In this document: piece by piece, positions 45,600 to 56,700 of the stretch
Numbering within the stretch: position 1 is the stretch's first letter
Layout of the letters: every line of letters starts with the position of its first letter
Source: Misgurnus anguillicaudatus
Taxonomy: Eukaryota; Chordata; Actinopteri; Cypriniformes; Cobitidae
Assembly (NCBI RefSeq): GCF_027580225.2
Contig: NC_073340.2
Span: 32,686,501-32,750,500, forward strand
Reading direction: 5' to 3'
Length of the DNA: 64,000 nucleotides
Translations under genes and position numbers: made by a program
The notes under the pieces: generated by a model
What the model was told of the DNA's origin: nothing
What the model saw: the letters and a program-made list of their open reading frames with translations, nothing else
The model's database searches: none

Positions 45600-45658
45600 G
45601 TAATTCATTGAGAAGCATAGCAAGCATTATCGGCCGATCAATCGGAGCATCCCTAGTT
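45600..45658. mobile_element. hAT-like right end
   Basis: ATTATCGGCCGATCAATCGG then AGCATCCCTA reads, inverted, TAGGGATGCTCCGATTG, a hAT-type tip like the one at 11894. The partner end is not visible. Confidence 0.5.
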
Positions 45659-46189
45659 TAAAGCTACTTTCTACTCTGTTTGTTTCTTCCGCGGTTGCTG
45701 TGAGGGCAGGTGTCGTGCAGCTTACTCCTGGGTCATAAAGTACCCCCGATTCCTCACAACATACACAGACAGATGACTTGCTGATTTATCCTGTGTTTAT
45801 ATGAAAATCTAATTTACTCACTTTTGTTTTATTTGAACTAGATAAACATTTACCTCATGGCCCAAAGTGTCTCATGATTAATGTTATCTATTTGATGTTT
45901 ATGCGCACAAAAGTGCACTTGTAAAATAAATTTTAGGTTTGGTTTACATCAGTATTTTTCTTTCATTTCTAAAAATTGTTCACAAAACTATGACAATATT
46001 GATAGTTGTGGTGATTTTGGTCACTATAACCATGGTGTAAAATTTTCATACCGTTTCATCTGTAGCAGAGAGTAGGCGGCTTTTTGTGGCTGCTCGAACA
46101 CATTCGATCATATGAGCGTCTACATCACAAAAGCAATTTAGTTAAATGCCTTTTCGACTACCTTTGAATGTGGTCGGCTTCACCCTCGT

Positions 46190-46268
46190 TTACACCTGAA
46201 ATTAGCGTTGTCCACTTGTGATCCGATCGACCAAAATGCATCTTAATACCAGGTGTAAACAGGGCCTA
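46190..46268. mobile_element. right end of a TAGGCCCTGTTTACACC MITE
   Basis: ATCCGATCGACCAAAATGC and ATACCAGGTGTAAACAGGGCC form the end. A diverged partner arm, CGCTTTACACCTGCTATTAA, lies at 44140, so the element may span 44.1-46.27 kb with later insertions inside. Confidence 0.5.
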
Positions 46269-46319
46269 AAACACCTAAAGTGAACCAGCTAAGGGCTTTA
46301 GTGGTTCCAACATTAAAAA

Positions 46320-46400
46320 AAGTGTGTGTGTGCATGCCTGTGTTTGTGCGTGCCTGTGTTTGTGTGTGTGTTTGTGTGTGTGTGTGAGAGAGAGAGGTTA
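46320..46400 (+). repeat. (TG)n-rich microsatellite
   Basis: Imperfect TG repeats ending in (GA)n, about 80 bases. Confidence 0.9.
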
Positions 46401-46900
46401 AATCTGGTCACCTGTGTAAACAGCCACCAGCAATCTGACTGATGTGTTGCCCACCCACAGTATGTTAGCTTGCCTTCTTTTCAATGGTGTGTGTTTGTGT
46501 CTGTGTCCAGTGGTGATCAGAGAGGAAGGACAGGTGCACCAGAGGGCTTTTATCACCTTAAACTGCAAACACACACAAACTCACACATTTATTATCACTT
46601 CCAGCTCTCAGAGGCTTGAAATTATAGGTGCTATACTACGACAATAATTGTTGTGCTCTTCAAGAGAAAGTACATAAACCATAAAGGCCCTTATAATTCT
46701 ACTGCAGAGACGCTCTTTAAGTGCAGGTCTGAATTGTTCTTTTTTTATGGAACACTGGATCACATGCTTAAAAATAAGTTAAAGTGCTTCACAGGGATGC
46801 CATGAAAGAACTATTTTTGATTCTTTTAAAGAACGTTAAGGAATAATTGACGTCAGCATTATTTTCAAATAATTCAAGGGACCAAAGTCAATTATTCTGC

Positions 46901-47148
46901 TTATAGACGGTTTCATCCGGTTCTGTTTTTTAATGGTTTGACTAGTTGCTAAACTGATCTCTTGAACAAATGCCTCGTCGAAAATAACACGTTTTGGTGT
47001 CCTATGTAATCTATCTTTTTTTTTGCTTGTTAAATAAACTACGTTTAAAGTACTTTTTTGTTAATTATTATTAGCGGAGTTTACCGGAAGTTACGTGCGG
47101 ACCACGACAGCCGCTTGTTTACGTTGTTACTGCTGAAACCGTCTATAA
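46901..47148. mobile_element. MITE with TTATAGACGGTTTCA ends
   Basis: TTATAGACGGTTTCATCCGG and TGCTGAAACCGTCTATAA are inverted. It lies directly beside the GGTTACC repeat (copy 2, 47150-47285). Confidence 0.75.
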
Positions 47149-47149
47149 C

Positions 47150-47285
47150 ACGGTTACCACAAACATTGCTCTGGTGGTTATTTTAAGACATTTGATAGGT
47201 CAGGTGTGTGCTTTACAGAAAAATAATCAACACCCACGAAACATTTCTCAACCAGTCAGAAAAAAGCATTCAACAGGCCCGTGGT
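47150..47285. repeat. GGTTACC repeat, copy 2
   Basis: See the copy at 37550; same order of words with small changes. Confidence 0.6.
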
Positions 47286-49126
47286 ATAAATGTTTTTAAA
47301 GAATTTCTTAAATTTTTTTGTCCTCTACGAAGTTATGTGGATATCAAAGGTTTTTCATACAGGCTGACAAAGAACTAATTTTTTTTTTCAAGAGTGTACT
47401 ATATAATTGGTGGTTGTAGAGCAAGAAAATAATTAATTATAATGTCTGAGTTAATACCTTAAGCTCACAGACAAGCAAAATTGACAACTTTTGTACCATT
47501 TTAGTAAAGTATTTTTACTTTAAATGGACAATATGTAATTTTTTAAGTATTTTATTAGTCAAAATTAATGTTTATTAATTCCTAATTATGTCCTCATTGG
47601 TGTCAAATTACCTCTGCCAATGATCTTTTCTTTGTAAGCTTATAATTTCTTCTCTTTATTTACATTCAACGGGTAAGTCCTAGAAGGCTTCCGTGTCCCG
47701 TATTTTACCCTTCTTTCCCGCCGTCCTCCCGTATTAGTATTTTCCCTTAAATCTCCCGTATTTTATCCTCCGTAATTTCGCACGCAAAGGTTGTGATCTA
47801 TAAAAAGATCCTAAAGATGGCTAAAGATCCACTGATTCCGCTAATCCACTTTTCCCGCCCGCTCCGCAGCATCTGTGTGTGCACTCTCTGCCTGGACGAC
47901 AGTTTCTGAAGTTCGTTGCATTAACAGGTAGATTTATTACATTATATCAGCAGTTAAACCGCAGAATTACTCATTTGGAAGTTTGTTTATGTATTTTTTA
48001 AATGTAAAAGTGCTAACAGCTTAGCAAGCAAACAACAACAAAATATCCACATTCTTACTTATCGCTTGTCTAATGGATTTAATGTTCCCGATCAGATCTT
48101 AGTTAATATAAACACTAAATTTGTTGTTGTTGGCACACTTTGTAGGCAAAAAATACAAAAAACACAAATGCCTTCACAAAATAAAGACGGAAAGGGAGGC
48201 TGAAGGCAGTTCAACATTGCAAACATGGATTCAAAGATCCATCAAGCCAGCAGGTAAATCATATTGAATATTTTTTGTCACACTTTAATTCTTGTTATTA
48301 TATTTCCCATTAAAATCACTTGTCTAAGTTGATGCTAGTAATATAACACATCATATTTATAATAGTTTATTAAAACCATACTAATAGTACCATCCCCCTT
48401 AGTGCCCTTTTTGGTTTGGGACACTGCCCAACGAAATTTCAATGAATTTGAACGACGCGCACAGTAGTTTTACCACCTGCAAAATGGAAAACAATGGGGA
48501 AAAATAAAGTGACGACTTTCTAGTTTTAAATTGCCGGTATTTTGTTATTCTTGAACCCATAGACATGGTCTTGGTGTCATTTTAAAGTTTTTGTTTTTAA
48601 GCTCTTTCTATCTGAACAACTAGTTTTAGCATTTGACCATGCTGAATTTTACTTATATATCTACCTTTTGCACATTTTATGTATGTTCAATAGCTATTTC
48701 TAGCTCAAGCAAATCCACAAACTTATATAAGGATTTATTATTTTTTACAATGTCATCTGTTGACTGCTGAATATAAAACCCCTTCAATATAGAAGTCCAG
48801 TCAGCAAAAAAAAAAAAGAAAAATAGAGTACCGGCACTTCTTTTGGGCCACTTAAAGCACTGACGCTACCGTAGTTGCAACACACATTTGAAAAAAGTGA
48901 GGTGCTAGAGAGCACTATTCGTTTGAATGCAAAATACAATTTCACCACTAGATGGAGGAAAATCCTACTTATTGTCCCTTTAATCAAGTACATTTTTACT
49001 TCACACCTCTGTAAAGGTTTCTCAAGCTTTTTTTAAACCCTTAAACTCTTTCCAGGTCCCACTAAAATGTCTGTTTCTTACTTGAATGACTCTCATGCAG
49101 TATTTTCGTACAGTGCTTGTGGTCTG

Positions 49127-49699
49127 TAGCCTGGTTAGCCAGACCTACATCAAGATGTAAGGTCTGGCAACTCTTCACACAAACGGCTCAATGCAAGGGG
49201 CGGGATATAAGGTTGTCCCTCAAAATGCCTCTGCACGCAATAGGATAGCGCTATGGCCAATCAGAGCAACGAAAAAGGTGACGTATGAGTCCCATGCGTT
49301 TCCCCACCAGTGGAGCTAATTGGTATATCAAACTTTTACCGTAACCAGTCGGCAAAACTCCAAACACATCTTTCTTGCTTAAAAAGGACTTCAGTAGGGT
49401 TATTTGCTCTTCACTCAAAGAAAAACATAAGTCTAAGTCCTCCAGAGTCGCGGCCAAAGCCGCTTCAAAAGAAAGCTGTTCGCCAGCAGCAGCAGCCATT
49501 CTTTGTTTTCAAGTAGGAACCGTCGCAGGCAGCTCTGTCGTCATCATGTTAAGCCCGCCCCACAGACGCTACACACGATGTGATTGGCCTGACCAAATTT
49601 TGGTTTTTGGAGCTGTTAAGTGTATTGTGAGTGCCTAGACTAAACCCTGGCAGCAAATATATTTTGCGGCCGCTAGGGTGCGTCTAGATTTCTAGGCTA
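49127..49699 (-). mobile_element. DNA element with 9-bp target duplication carrying a RecQ-like helicase start
   Basis: The ends TAGCCTGGTTAGCCAGAC and GTCTAGATTTCTAGGCTA are inverted with mismatches. TGTGGTCTG flanks both sides exactly (49118-49126 and 49700-49708). A 9-bp duplication is typical of Mutator-like elements, but the superfamily is not settled. The interior carries a minus-strand frame with helicase homology. Confidence 0.8.
49251..49499 (-). pseudogene. RecQ-like helicase N-terminal fragment in a transposon
   Basis: 82 codons starting MAAAAGEQLSFEAALAATLE. The segment FSLSEEQITLLKSFLSKKDV fits the Q-motif region of RecQ helicases, and GVLPTGYGKSLIYQLAPLV is a Walker A (motif I). 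Homology stops after VGKRMG; the remaining residues run into transposon end sequence and a stop. No motif Ia, DEAH or later motifs are present, so it cannot be an active helicase. Repetitive RecQ-like genes of this kind occur in fish genomes (recollection). This copy looks like an internally deleted derivative. Confidence 0.75.
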
Positions 49700-49884
49700 T
49701 GTGGTCTGTACAAATGCCTTAAAAGTACATATGACGGGTATTATACAAAAATATTTAGCAATACAAATAAATGTCATTCACATTCCTGCTACTCCCATTT
49801 AACCCTAATTATTTATGTCTCTTCATCTCATTTGCAATAAACAACAGTATATACAGTAGCATATCAGGGAACACTTGCATAAAC

Positions 49885-51121
49885 CAGGGTTATTATAGTA
49901 AACGAAAACTATCACGAAAACTGAAACTATTAGTGAAAAAACATTTTAGTTAACTGAAATAAAATAAAAACGAAGGTTTCTAAAAAAAAACTAAAACTAA
50001 AGTATGACTAAAATGTGGACCTGCAAAACTAACTAAAACTAACTAAAATTTTGGAAAACAAAACTTTCATTTTTTTAAATGTTTTCGTATCAGCAGTTGA
50101 ACACTGAGTCACTCATATTACCGGATCATAAGCAAATGTTCAGCAGATGTTGCTGAATCATTAATGACCAATAGGTGGCAGATGAATGTCTATTAGAACT
50201 CCTGACCTGCACAGCAGCTTCACGTAATGTGTATGACGGCTAGTTAATTAAGACAACTTGTCTTCTGCTGGCAAACCATTACAATAACTGAAGAAGGTTT
50301 ATTTATATCAATGTACTGTACACGGCAGCATTTAAATGTTAAACATGGCTGAAAACACTGACGGCGACCGCTTGCATGGCAGTGTTAGCTGACGCTTTTT
50401 GGTTGATATGATAAAGACTGTCCGCTGAACTTATAATAAACAAATAATATTATATATTAATATTAAGTCAACAAATAATTGTTAGTTCATAGACAGAACA
50501 TTAAACTTTGCATTGATTTTCAGTTGTTGTGCACAGACATACATTTGTACAAGTAAGATGTGCTGATTCAATCTAAATAATATGGGTTATTTTTAACCCA
50601 ATGCTGGGAAAATATTGGACAAAACACACGTTAGGTTATAAATAAACAAATGATGGGTTGTTTCAATGCATTGCTGGGTTGTTTTAACTCATGTTTGGGT
50701 TAACAACAACCCAGCATATGATTATTTATAACCAAACATGTATATTTATATATTTATATTATATATACCCAGCTTAAATAACCTAACAGAATTTAGAGTG
50801 TTGGTTGGTGTGGTATTTGTCCTGCCCTTTGATTGACAGGACTAAATAAAAAAAACTTATTTAAAAAAAAATCTTATTATCTTATTTTCAACATTACCAG
50901 ATTTGGCAAGGTGTATGTACACAACCATGATGCTTAAGACTAAAACTATACTAAAACTAAATAAAAACTAAAAGTAATCATTTTTGAAAAATAGAAACGA
51001 AATCAAAACTATTTTTGCACAACTTAAAAGAACTAAAACTAAACTGAAATAAAATAACACGTTACAAAACTAAACAAAAATAAAAACAAATATTTTTTTG
51101 AAAACTATAATAACCCTGGCA
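49885..51121. mobile_element. MITE with CAGGGTTATTATAGT ends, containing a GGGTT MITE
   Basis: CCAGGGTTATTATAGTAAAC and AACTATAATAACCCTGG are inverted. The subterminal regions are AACTAAAACTAAA-rich in both arms. The GGGTT palindromic repeat lies inside at 50580-50730. No clear target duplication. Confidence 0.7.
50580..50730. mobile_element. GGGTT palindromic MITE, copy 2
   Basis: ATGGGTTATTTTTAACCCAA and TGGGTTAACAACAACCCAGC, similar to the element at 31825. Confidence 0.6.
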
Positions 51122-51639
51122 GTTATATGACATTTTATAAAAAATAGTAATTTAAACCTCAGCTACTAACCAACAGCAATACATTGTATAATTAATAATT
51201 AATATAATTAATATGTTTTGTTAAATTAAAATTTTAAGTTTTGGAAAATGTTGTGTTATACATTTTCTTTGGGGGATGCACCGTGCACGAGGGGGGCGCA
51301 TGCCGAAAAAGTTTGAGAAGCACTGGCATAAACTACTTGGACTAGTCTTTAAAGTAATCTCATTTTTATGGTCATAAGTTTTTTTAAGTCAGTTACATAA
51401 AAGGTAGATTGGTCTAATTTAAATCTGAAAAGTAAGACTGATTAGCCCTAACTAACAGCTAATTGGTCAGAACTTGAGTGGCTATGTTTATGCAACTGGC
51501 CACAGATTGCACAAATGCTGACATTTTAAGTGCTTTATCATGCTCTGCTGTTACAAACAAATTATTTTGTGTTAATTCTGGAGATTCTTGACAGAATGTT
51601 AGTGACTAGTCACATTAATGTCTGTTTGCTTACATTTAT

Positions 51640-51775
51640 GCATTTGGCAGATGCTTTTATCCAAAATGACTTGCAGCACAGAACAAGGTATACATTTTTT
51701 ATCAGTATGCGTGTATGGGTTCAAACCCATGATCTTTGGCAGTGCTAATGCAATGCTACACCACTGAGCTAAACA
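51640..51775 (-). mobile_element. tRNA-derived SINE (reverse)
   Basis: Read on the minus strand: GCTCAGTGGTGTAGCATTGC (A-box region), ATCATGGGTTTGAACCCATA (B box), and the tail AAAAGCATCTGCCAAATGC. Confidence 0.75.
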
Positions 51776-52398
51776 GAAGCATTATGGTGATTAAATGACA
51801 GCTTGTACATGCTGTACAATGAGCTTATTCTCCATCATTTCTATAGTTTTTATCTTCTGTTCTTGACCTGATGACATCATACAATTCATGCTATACAGAT
51901 ATTACTCATGCACTTATCAAAGACAATAAAAATAAGGACACACTTTATTTATTAATGTCTGATTTCTGTTTCCATTTTTGTCTGTCTTTGTGATTATGAA
52001 AGCTTTGCTATGGTGTGTGATTATAAAGTAGTCCGCCATCACTTATAGGTTAAACACACGCAGCGCACAAGCTCACATTTCTGTATGGATATATATTAAA
52101 GCACATGAATACACAATAACTCCACAGGGCAGAATGATAGATTGGACTTTGAAAGCAAGAGTTAGTCTTTCATCTCCTGCGGTTTTATTGATGTCTGATT
52201 TTTCTTTTCCTTCATAAAATCCTAGGATTCTTTTCTTCACTTAAGACAGACCACGTGAATACAAATGGACTTACATTTTTCAGTTGTGTGTGTTTAAATG
52301 AAACCTGCTCCTTTAAATTCCATTTGTCAGCAAACGTCTTGCATTTTTTTCTAATTTCATGGCTGATGAATTATCATTACTGTGTGCGTGCGTGCGTG

Positions 52399-52399
<1 letters not shown>

Positions 52400-52442
<43 letters not shown>
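52400..52442 (+). repeat. (TG)n microsatellite
   Basis: About 21 TG units, flanked by TGCG variants on both sides. Confidence 0.95.
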
Positions 52443-52446
<4 letters not shown>

Positions 52447-52531
52447 CATGCGTTTGAGAGAGAGATTGTGGTTTGGAATGAGGCCGAAGTCTTGCACATT
52501 GATTCAGTAGTCACTGCAAGATAAACTTTTT

Positions 52532-52683
52532 TAAAGGCAGGGTACATGATCTCTGAAAGCCAATGTTGACATTAAAATCACCTAAACAAACATGCCCCTA
52601 TTGCTGTTTGGCTACAAATGGAAAAGGGAGTTGGGCAACTACCAAAACACAGTGTTTTTCCAAAATCATGCACCCCGCCTTTA
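52532..52683. mobile_element. MITE with TAAAGGCAGGGTACATGA ends
   Basis: TAAAGGCAGGGTACATGAT and AATCATGCACCCCGCCTTTA are inverted. A right-end fragment of the same family is fused to the TTAA MITE at 24461-24522. Confidence 0.75.
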
Positions 52684-52794
52684 AAATTCTGTCATTTATT
52701 CACCCTCATGTTGTTACAAACCTGTATAAATGTTTTTGTTTTGCTAGTGCTTATCATTAATACGTGAAAAAGTGAAGGGGTTGCATTTCCATGA

Positions 52795-52905
52795 TACAGC
52801 ACAGCACAACAAGGTTGTTGGTTCGATTCCCAGAGAATGCATGTTTACTGTAGCTTGAATGTGCTGTGAGTGGCTTTTGATTAAATGCATGAATGTAAAT
52901 ATAAT
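52795..52905 (+). mobile_element. tRNA-derived SINE fragment
   Basis: AGGTTGTTGGTTCGATTCCC is a near-perfect B box, followed by TGTAGCTTGAATGTGCTGTG and the AATGCATGAATGTAAAT tail. Confidence 0.75.
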
Positions 52906-53839
52906 GTCTATTTACTTGTTTTGGTTTGAAATGACCAAGACATGTTCTGCACAGGTTTGGTGAATTTCATAGGCTTACTGAAATTACATTTCCAGTTCAT
53001 CGGATCAGTTTATTAGTTTATGGATTCATTAAAGCACCGGTACAAAGTACAGGCTCTGATTGGATCTTTAAGAAAAGTTCATTTATTTTATTTCTGTTTT
53101 TTAACCTGATACACTGTAATAAACCCTTTGAACGCCTCTCTGATACCGGAGATGTTCATTAACTCCTTCAAATTAGGACGAGTCACAAACCAATTGAAAA
53201 CCACTGACATTTATTGACTACACCCTCGCATCCAGATGGCAGCGATGCGAAAATGCCACCTTCCGTATCTAATGCGGTTTAAAGACGCAGAAGTGTTTGT
53301 AGTTCAGGTCAGTGATGGTCAAACCTTCATTCAAGCTGAATCTCTGTCTGTGTACTCGCTGACATTTACAGCTGTAGCTCTGCTTTTGGTACTGGGATCG
53401 GTCATGAGTTCAACACAGAGTGAATGTAAAACCAGTAATGAATGCAAAGTGGCCGGCTGTATCAGAATAGTGTGGATTGGATGGGCGGTCACTCTATAGG
53501 GAATGTTAGAAATGTGCTGAACTGAATGACAGAGTTACCGGTTGAGGTTTGAGCAGATGAACATAATCAAACCCCAATATGAAAAGGTTGGCCAAACATG
53601 TATATTATAAGAATCTTAAATGTACATTAGGGTAAGCGGCATGTTTGATGGGTCAGAGAGAGGCAGAAAATGGCCGTGTGAAAATAGGTTTTGCTGCTGG
53701 AAATTGATAATAGTTAGATGTACAGCAACCATAAAATTTGTGGATTTTTTTGCAGTTATTTTCCAAGTCAGTTCCTCATCACGCAGGTGATTTTTATATT
53801 TTTATGACACCACTGTATCCATAGCTAAAGGTGTTTCTG

Positions 53840-53985
53840 TGTTGCACAGCATTCTGTTAGCAGCATGAAAGGTCTTGGGTTCAATCCCAGCGAACACATA
53901 TTGATAAAAATGTAAGCTTATACTTTAATGCATTGTAAGTCACTTTGAATAAATGCATCCGCCAAATGTGTAAATGTAAGGTGTA
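53840..53985 (+). mobile_element. tRNA-derived SINE
   Basis: CACAGCATTCTGTTAGCAGC, GGTCTTGGGTTCAATCCCAG (B box), GTAAGTCACTTTGAATAAA and ATGCATCCGCCAAATG. Confidence 0.75.
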
Positions 53986-54196
53986 GTTCACCCAAAACAT
54001 GAACATTTTCTCACAATTTACTTGCCTTTATGCCATCTCAGATGTAGTTACCTTCTTCGGTACACAAACTAATAATTTTCTGTCAAAATGTTGTCATGTT
54101 ATTTTCTTACATGGGGGCTCAACATTGTGAAGCTCCAGACAGCACGTACAACCATTATTAAAGTAATGCACATGATTCTAGTGGTTTTTTGAATAT

Positions 54197-54300
54197 TAAA
54201 GGGATAGTTTACCTAAAAATATTGTGTGATTATTTACTTTAACTCATGTTGTTCCAAACTTTTATAAATTTCTCTTTCTTTTTGCTGAACACAAGTGAAG
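54197..54300 (+). mobile_element. partial AAAGGGATAGTT MITE
   Basis: AAAGGGATAGTTTACCTAAA and CTCATGTTGTTCCAAAC follow the family of 39846 but the other arm is absent. Confidence 0.6.
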
Positions 54301-55365
54301 ATAATTTGAAAAATGTTAAAGCATCCATAACACACGCTGTTTCTGTGTATCTGATGTTAATCTAGAGTACCTATAGAGTAGTATTACATCCTTCATATCT
54401 TTGAAGAATATTTAGTTTTATCAGGTTTGTAAAAGAAAGATCAGCTTTACCGATTCTTTTCGATAACGTACGAGAAAATTTGGAAGGAGGAGTTACGAAC
54501 TGCGGGAGGAGCAAGTCACGAGTCAACACTTTATACAACACTGACTGGATAACTTATGATTAACTACATGTTCGTTATATAATATGCACTTATTTCCAAC
54601 ATAACACAAAGTCTTACTTACCTCATGCAACTCGTGAACCATTTGAGACTTTTCAATGAAATCCAGTGTTAAACAAACACACATGCAAAACTTCACTGCT
54701 ACCCCGAATAAACAAACTAAATAAATTGTTTCCATAATGCTAGATTTTTTCCTCCTTTCATCCAAAAACACACTTCTACTGTCATGCCATTGAGTCTTGA
54801 TATAAAACAAAGCTGTCGCGTGAAGTGATGCCTGTAACTTAGGTGGTGTTTACACGAGAACGCTCGCGGGTGAAAACATAAAAATATTTTATCGGAAGTG
54901 CCTTTTGTTTATGCGCCGACAGCGTTTTTGGGGCTTAAAAACTCAAAAAAAGTGAAACCACCCTTCAGAGTGGAAATCTTAAAAACGCTCTACCGTCGCG
55001 TTCCCGTCTAAAGGGTAAAAACCCAAAAGCCGGCTCATGGTGGCTCCAAGTGCATTCATTACCTCCATCAAATTGTTGATGCGCCAATTCATCGAAGGCA
55101 ACCCAGTCAGCTTTGGACGAGACCGGGGAAAACAAGGTAGAAGGTTGTACGGAGCCGCGTAGACTTGGTGTTGTTATGTGTCAGTGCTTCACATTGCCAT
55201 CTAGCCGCCTGGAGTGCATACTACATCGAATATCACACACTTTTGCGTCACCATATGCACGCAGATTTCCCGCTCAAAATGCTCGTATAAACGCAGAATA
55301 AAAAGTGAAAACGCAACGCCACTTTTGTGTTTTCTTTACAGATCGTTTTCATATAAGCGTACCCT

Positions 55366-55614
55366 GCTGAAAAAAAAACAGCATGGACCAGCATGGGAAT
55401 TATGCTAGTCTATGCTGGTGGTCACCAGCATACCAGCACCAAAACACAACATATGCTGGTATGACCAGCATTGGATGCTGGTGCTAATGCTGGTTTAGCT
55501 GGTGCTAATGCTGGTGGTGATGCTGGTTTAGCTGGTGTTCACTAGCAAACCAGCACCAAAACACAACATATGCTGGTCTTGCTGGTATGCTGTTTTTTTC
55601 AGCAGGGTAGCCTT
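55366..55614. mobile_element. ATGCTGG-repeat MITE
   Basis: Inverted tips CCCTGCTGAAAAAAAAACAG and CTGTTTTTTTCAGCAGGG enclose a satellite-like run of GCTGGT/ACCAGC words, including two copies of ACCAGCACCAAAACACAACA. It sits within another repeat that starts near 54845 (GGTGTTTACACGAGAACGC). Confidence 0.75.
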
Positions 55615-55904
55615 AGCGTCCTCGGTTCTCGCACTCCCACTGATTGACGTGTGGGCGTGTTTTTCCGGGGGTAGTGCGCATAAAAAGAAGTGATAAATAT
55701 AGCATACACCTGAAACGTCAGCTGGACCTGTAATCGAAACTGGTACAAACCCTGGCGAAGTGCATTTGGCACATAAATACTCTGTAACACGTCCAGCTGA
55801 TTTTTTGACACTTTGCATTTGTTTAGCATGAGGAAACAAGTCTTAAACTGTGTTAATAAGTCAGAATGCATAAAATACCATTGACCCCCCCTTAATAACC
55901 AAAC

Positions 55905-56112
55905 AGATCTGGGGCACCATTCACTTCCATAGAATATTTTTTTCCTTTCATGGAAGTCAATGGTGCCCTAGATTTGCTTGTTTACAAACACTCTTCAAAA
56001 TATCTACCTTTGTATTCAGCAGAACGCAGAAATGTATACAAGTTTTGAACAACTTGAAAGTGAGTAAAATATGACAATTTTTTCATTTTTCAGTGAACTA
56101 TCCCTTTAACAT
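55905..56112 (-). mobile_element. partial AAAGGGATAGTT MITE
   Basis: CACCATTCACTTCCATAGAA / CATGGAAGTCAATGGTG pairing centre, ending CAGTGAACTATCCCTTTAA; the left arm is truncated. Confidence 0.65.
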
Positions 56113-56379
56113 AAAGATCAATGTGGTAACTGTGAATCTCCAAGAACCAATATGATTTGAAGTCATCAAATTTAAAACTGCAAATCTATTTTATATCAAT
56201 TAAATTATTTGATATGTTTTGCTTAAAAATTTAAGTGCTAGCTTCAATTTAAGCCATTATTTTTGTTACGAATTAAATTAATGCAAAGCATGGATTTAAT
56301 GCCACACACTTCCTGGGGACATTAAGTATTATGACCACCTTAAACATAACTTTACATTAACCCAATCTTTCTCTCTCAG

Positions 56380-56700
56380 CCGTGGAACTCTGTATCTACA
56401 CAGGCCAAAAGCTTCATTGATCGCCTTTTAACCTTCAACCCTGAGGACCGTTTGACTGCTGAGGAAGCTCTTAGACATCCATGGCTGGTCAGCACGGCAG
56501 CTTCTTCCTCGAACAAGAACCTGCACCGCTCCATATCCCGAAACCTACAGCAGCGGGCGTCACGTGCATCCTCTCGACGTCCCAGCTCGGGCTCTGCTCA
56601 AGGCTCACATTTGGCGATGAGGTCCGGGACACGTCTGGGGTCTGCTTCACGGTTAGGGCTTGGCAACAAATCACAATGCAGCTTAAAGGTCACTACTTGA
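56380..56700 (+). CDS. pskh2: pskh2 coding exon 3 (kinase C-lobe end and basic/serine tail)
   Basis: The acceptor CTCTCTCAG ends at 56379 and joins exon 2 in phase 0, giving SFHGN-PWNSVSTQAKSFIDRLL, which follows the PSKH pattern GEPWPSVS.LAKDFID.LL. The exon encodes residues 390-495. It finishes the kinase C-lobe (FIDRLLTFNPEDRLTAEEALRHPW, split here as FIDRLLTFNPEDR then LTAEEALRHPW), then the family-typical NLHRSISRNLQQRAS segment and an Arg/Ser/Gly-rich tail ending at TGA 56698-56700. The three exons total 1488 bases. A candidate poly(A) signal AATAAA lies at 57001, about 300 bases downstream, but is unproven. Intron 2 is about 12.3 kb and full of mobile elements. Confidence 0.92.
   Translation, partial: PWNSVSTQAKSFIDRLLTFNPEDRLTAEEALRHPWLVSTAASSSNKNLHRSISRNLQQRASRASSRRPSSGSAQGSHLAMRSGTRLGSASRLGLGNKSQCSLKVTT

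Larger units (their letters stand above)
44075..56379 (+). other. pskh2 intron 2
   Basis: 12.3-kb intron, GTGAGT at 44075 to AG at 56379. It is occupied largely by mobile elements: SINEs, MITEs, a RecQ-fragment element and microsatellites. No convincing extra exon of pskh2 was found. Confidence 0.85.

Noticed and set aside
52255..52524. 89-codon frame with Cys-Val repeats
   Set aside because: It is translation of the TG microsatellite.
53236..53499. 87-codon frame in pskh2 intron 2 with a hydrophobic segment
   Set aside because: No splice context, homology or codon bias; probably chance.
55366..55614. Regular ATGCTGG/ACCAGC spacing resembling a repeat-spacer array
   Set aside because: It has inverted transposon tips and no unique spacers, and the host is eukaryotic; it is a MITE, not CRISPR.
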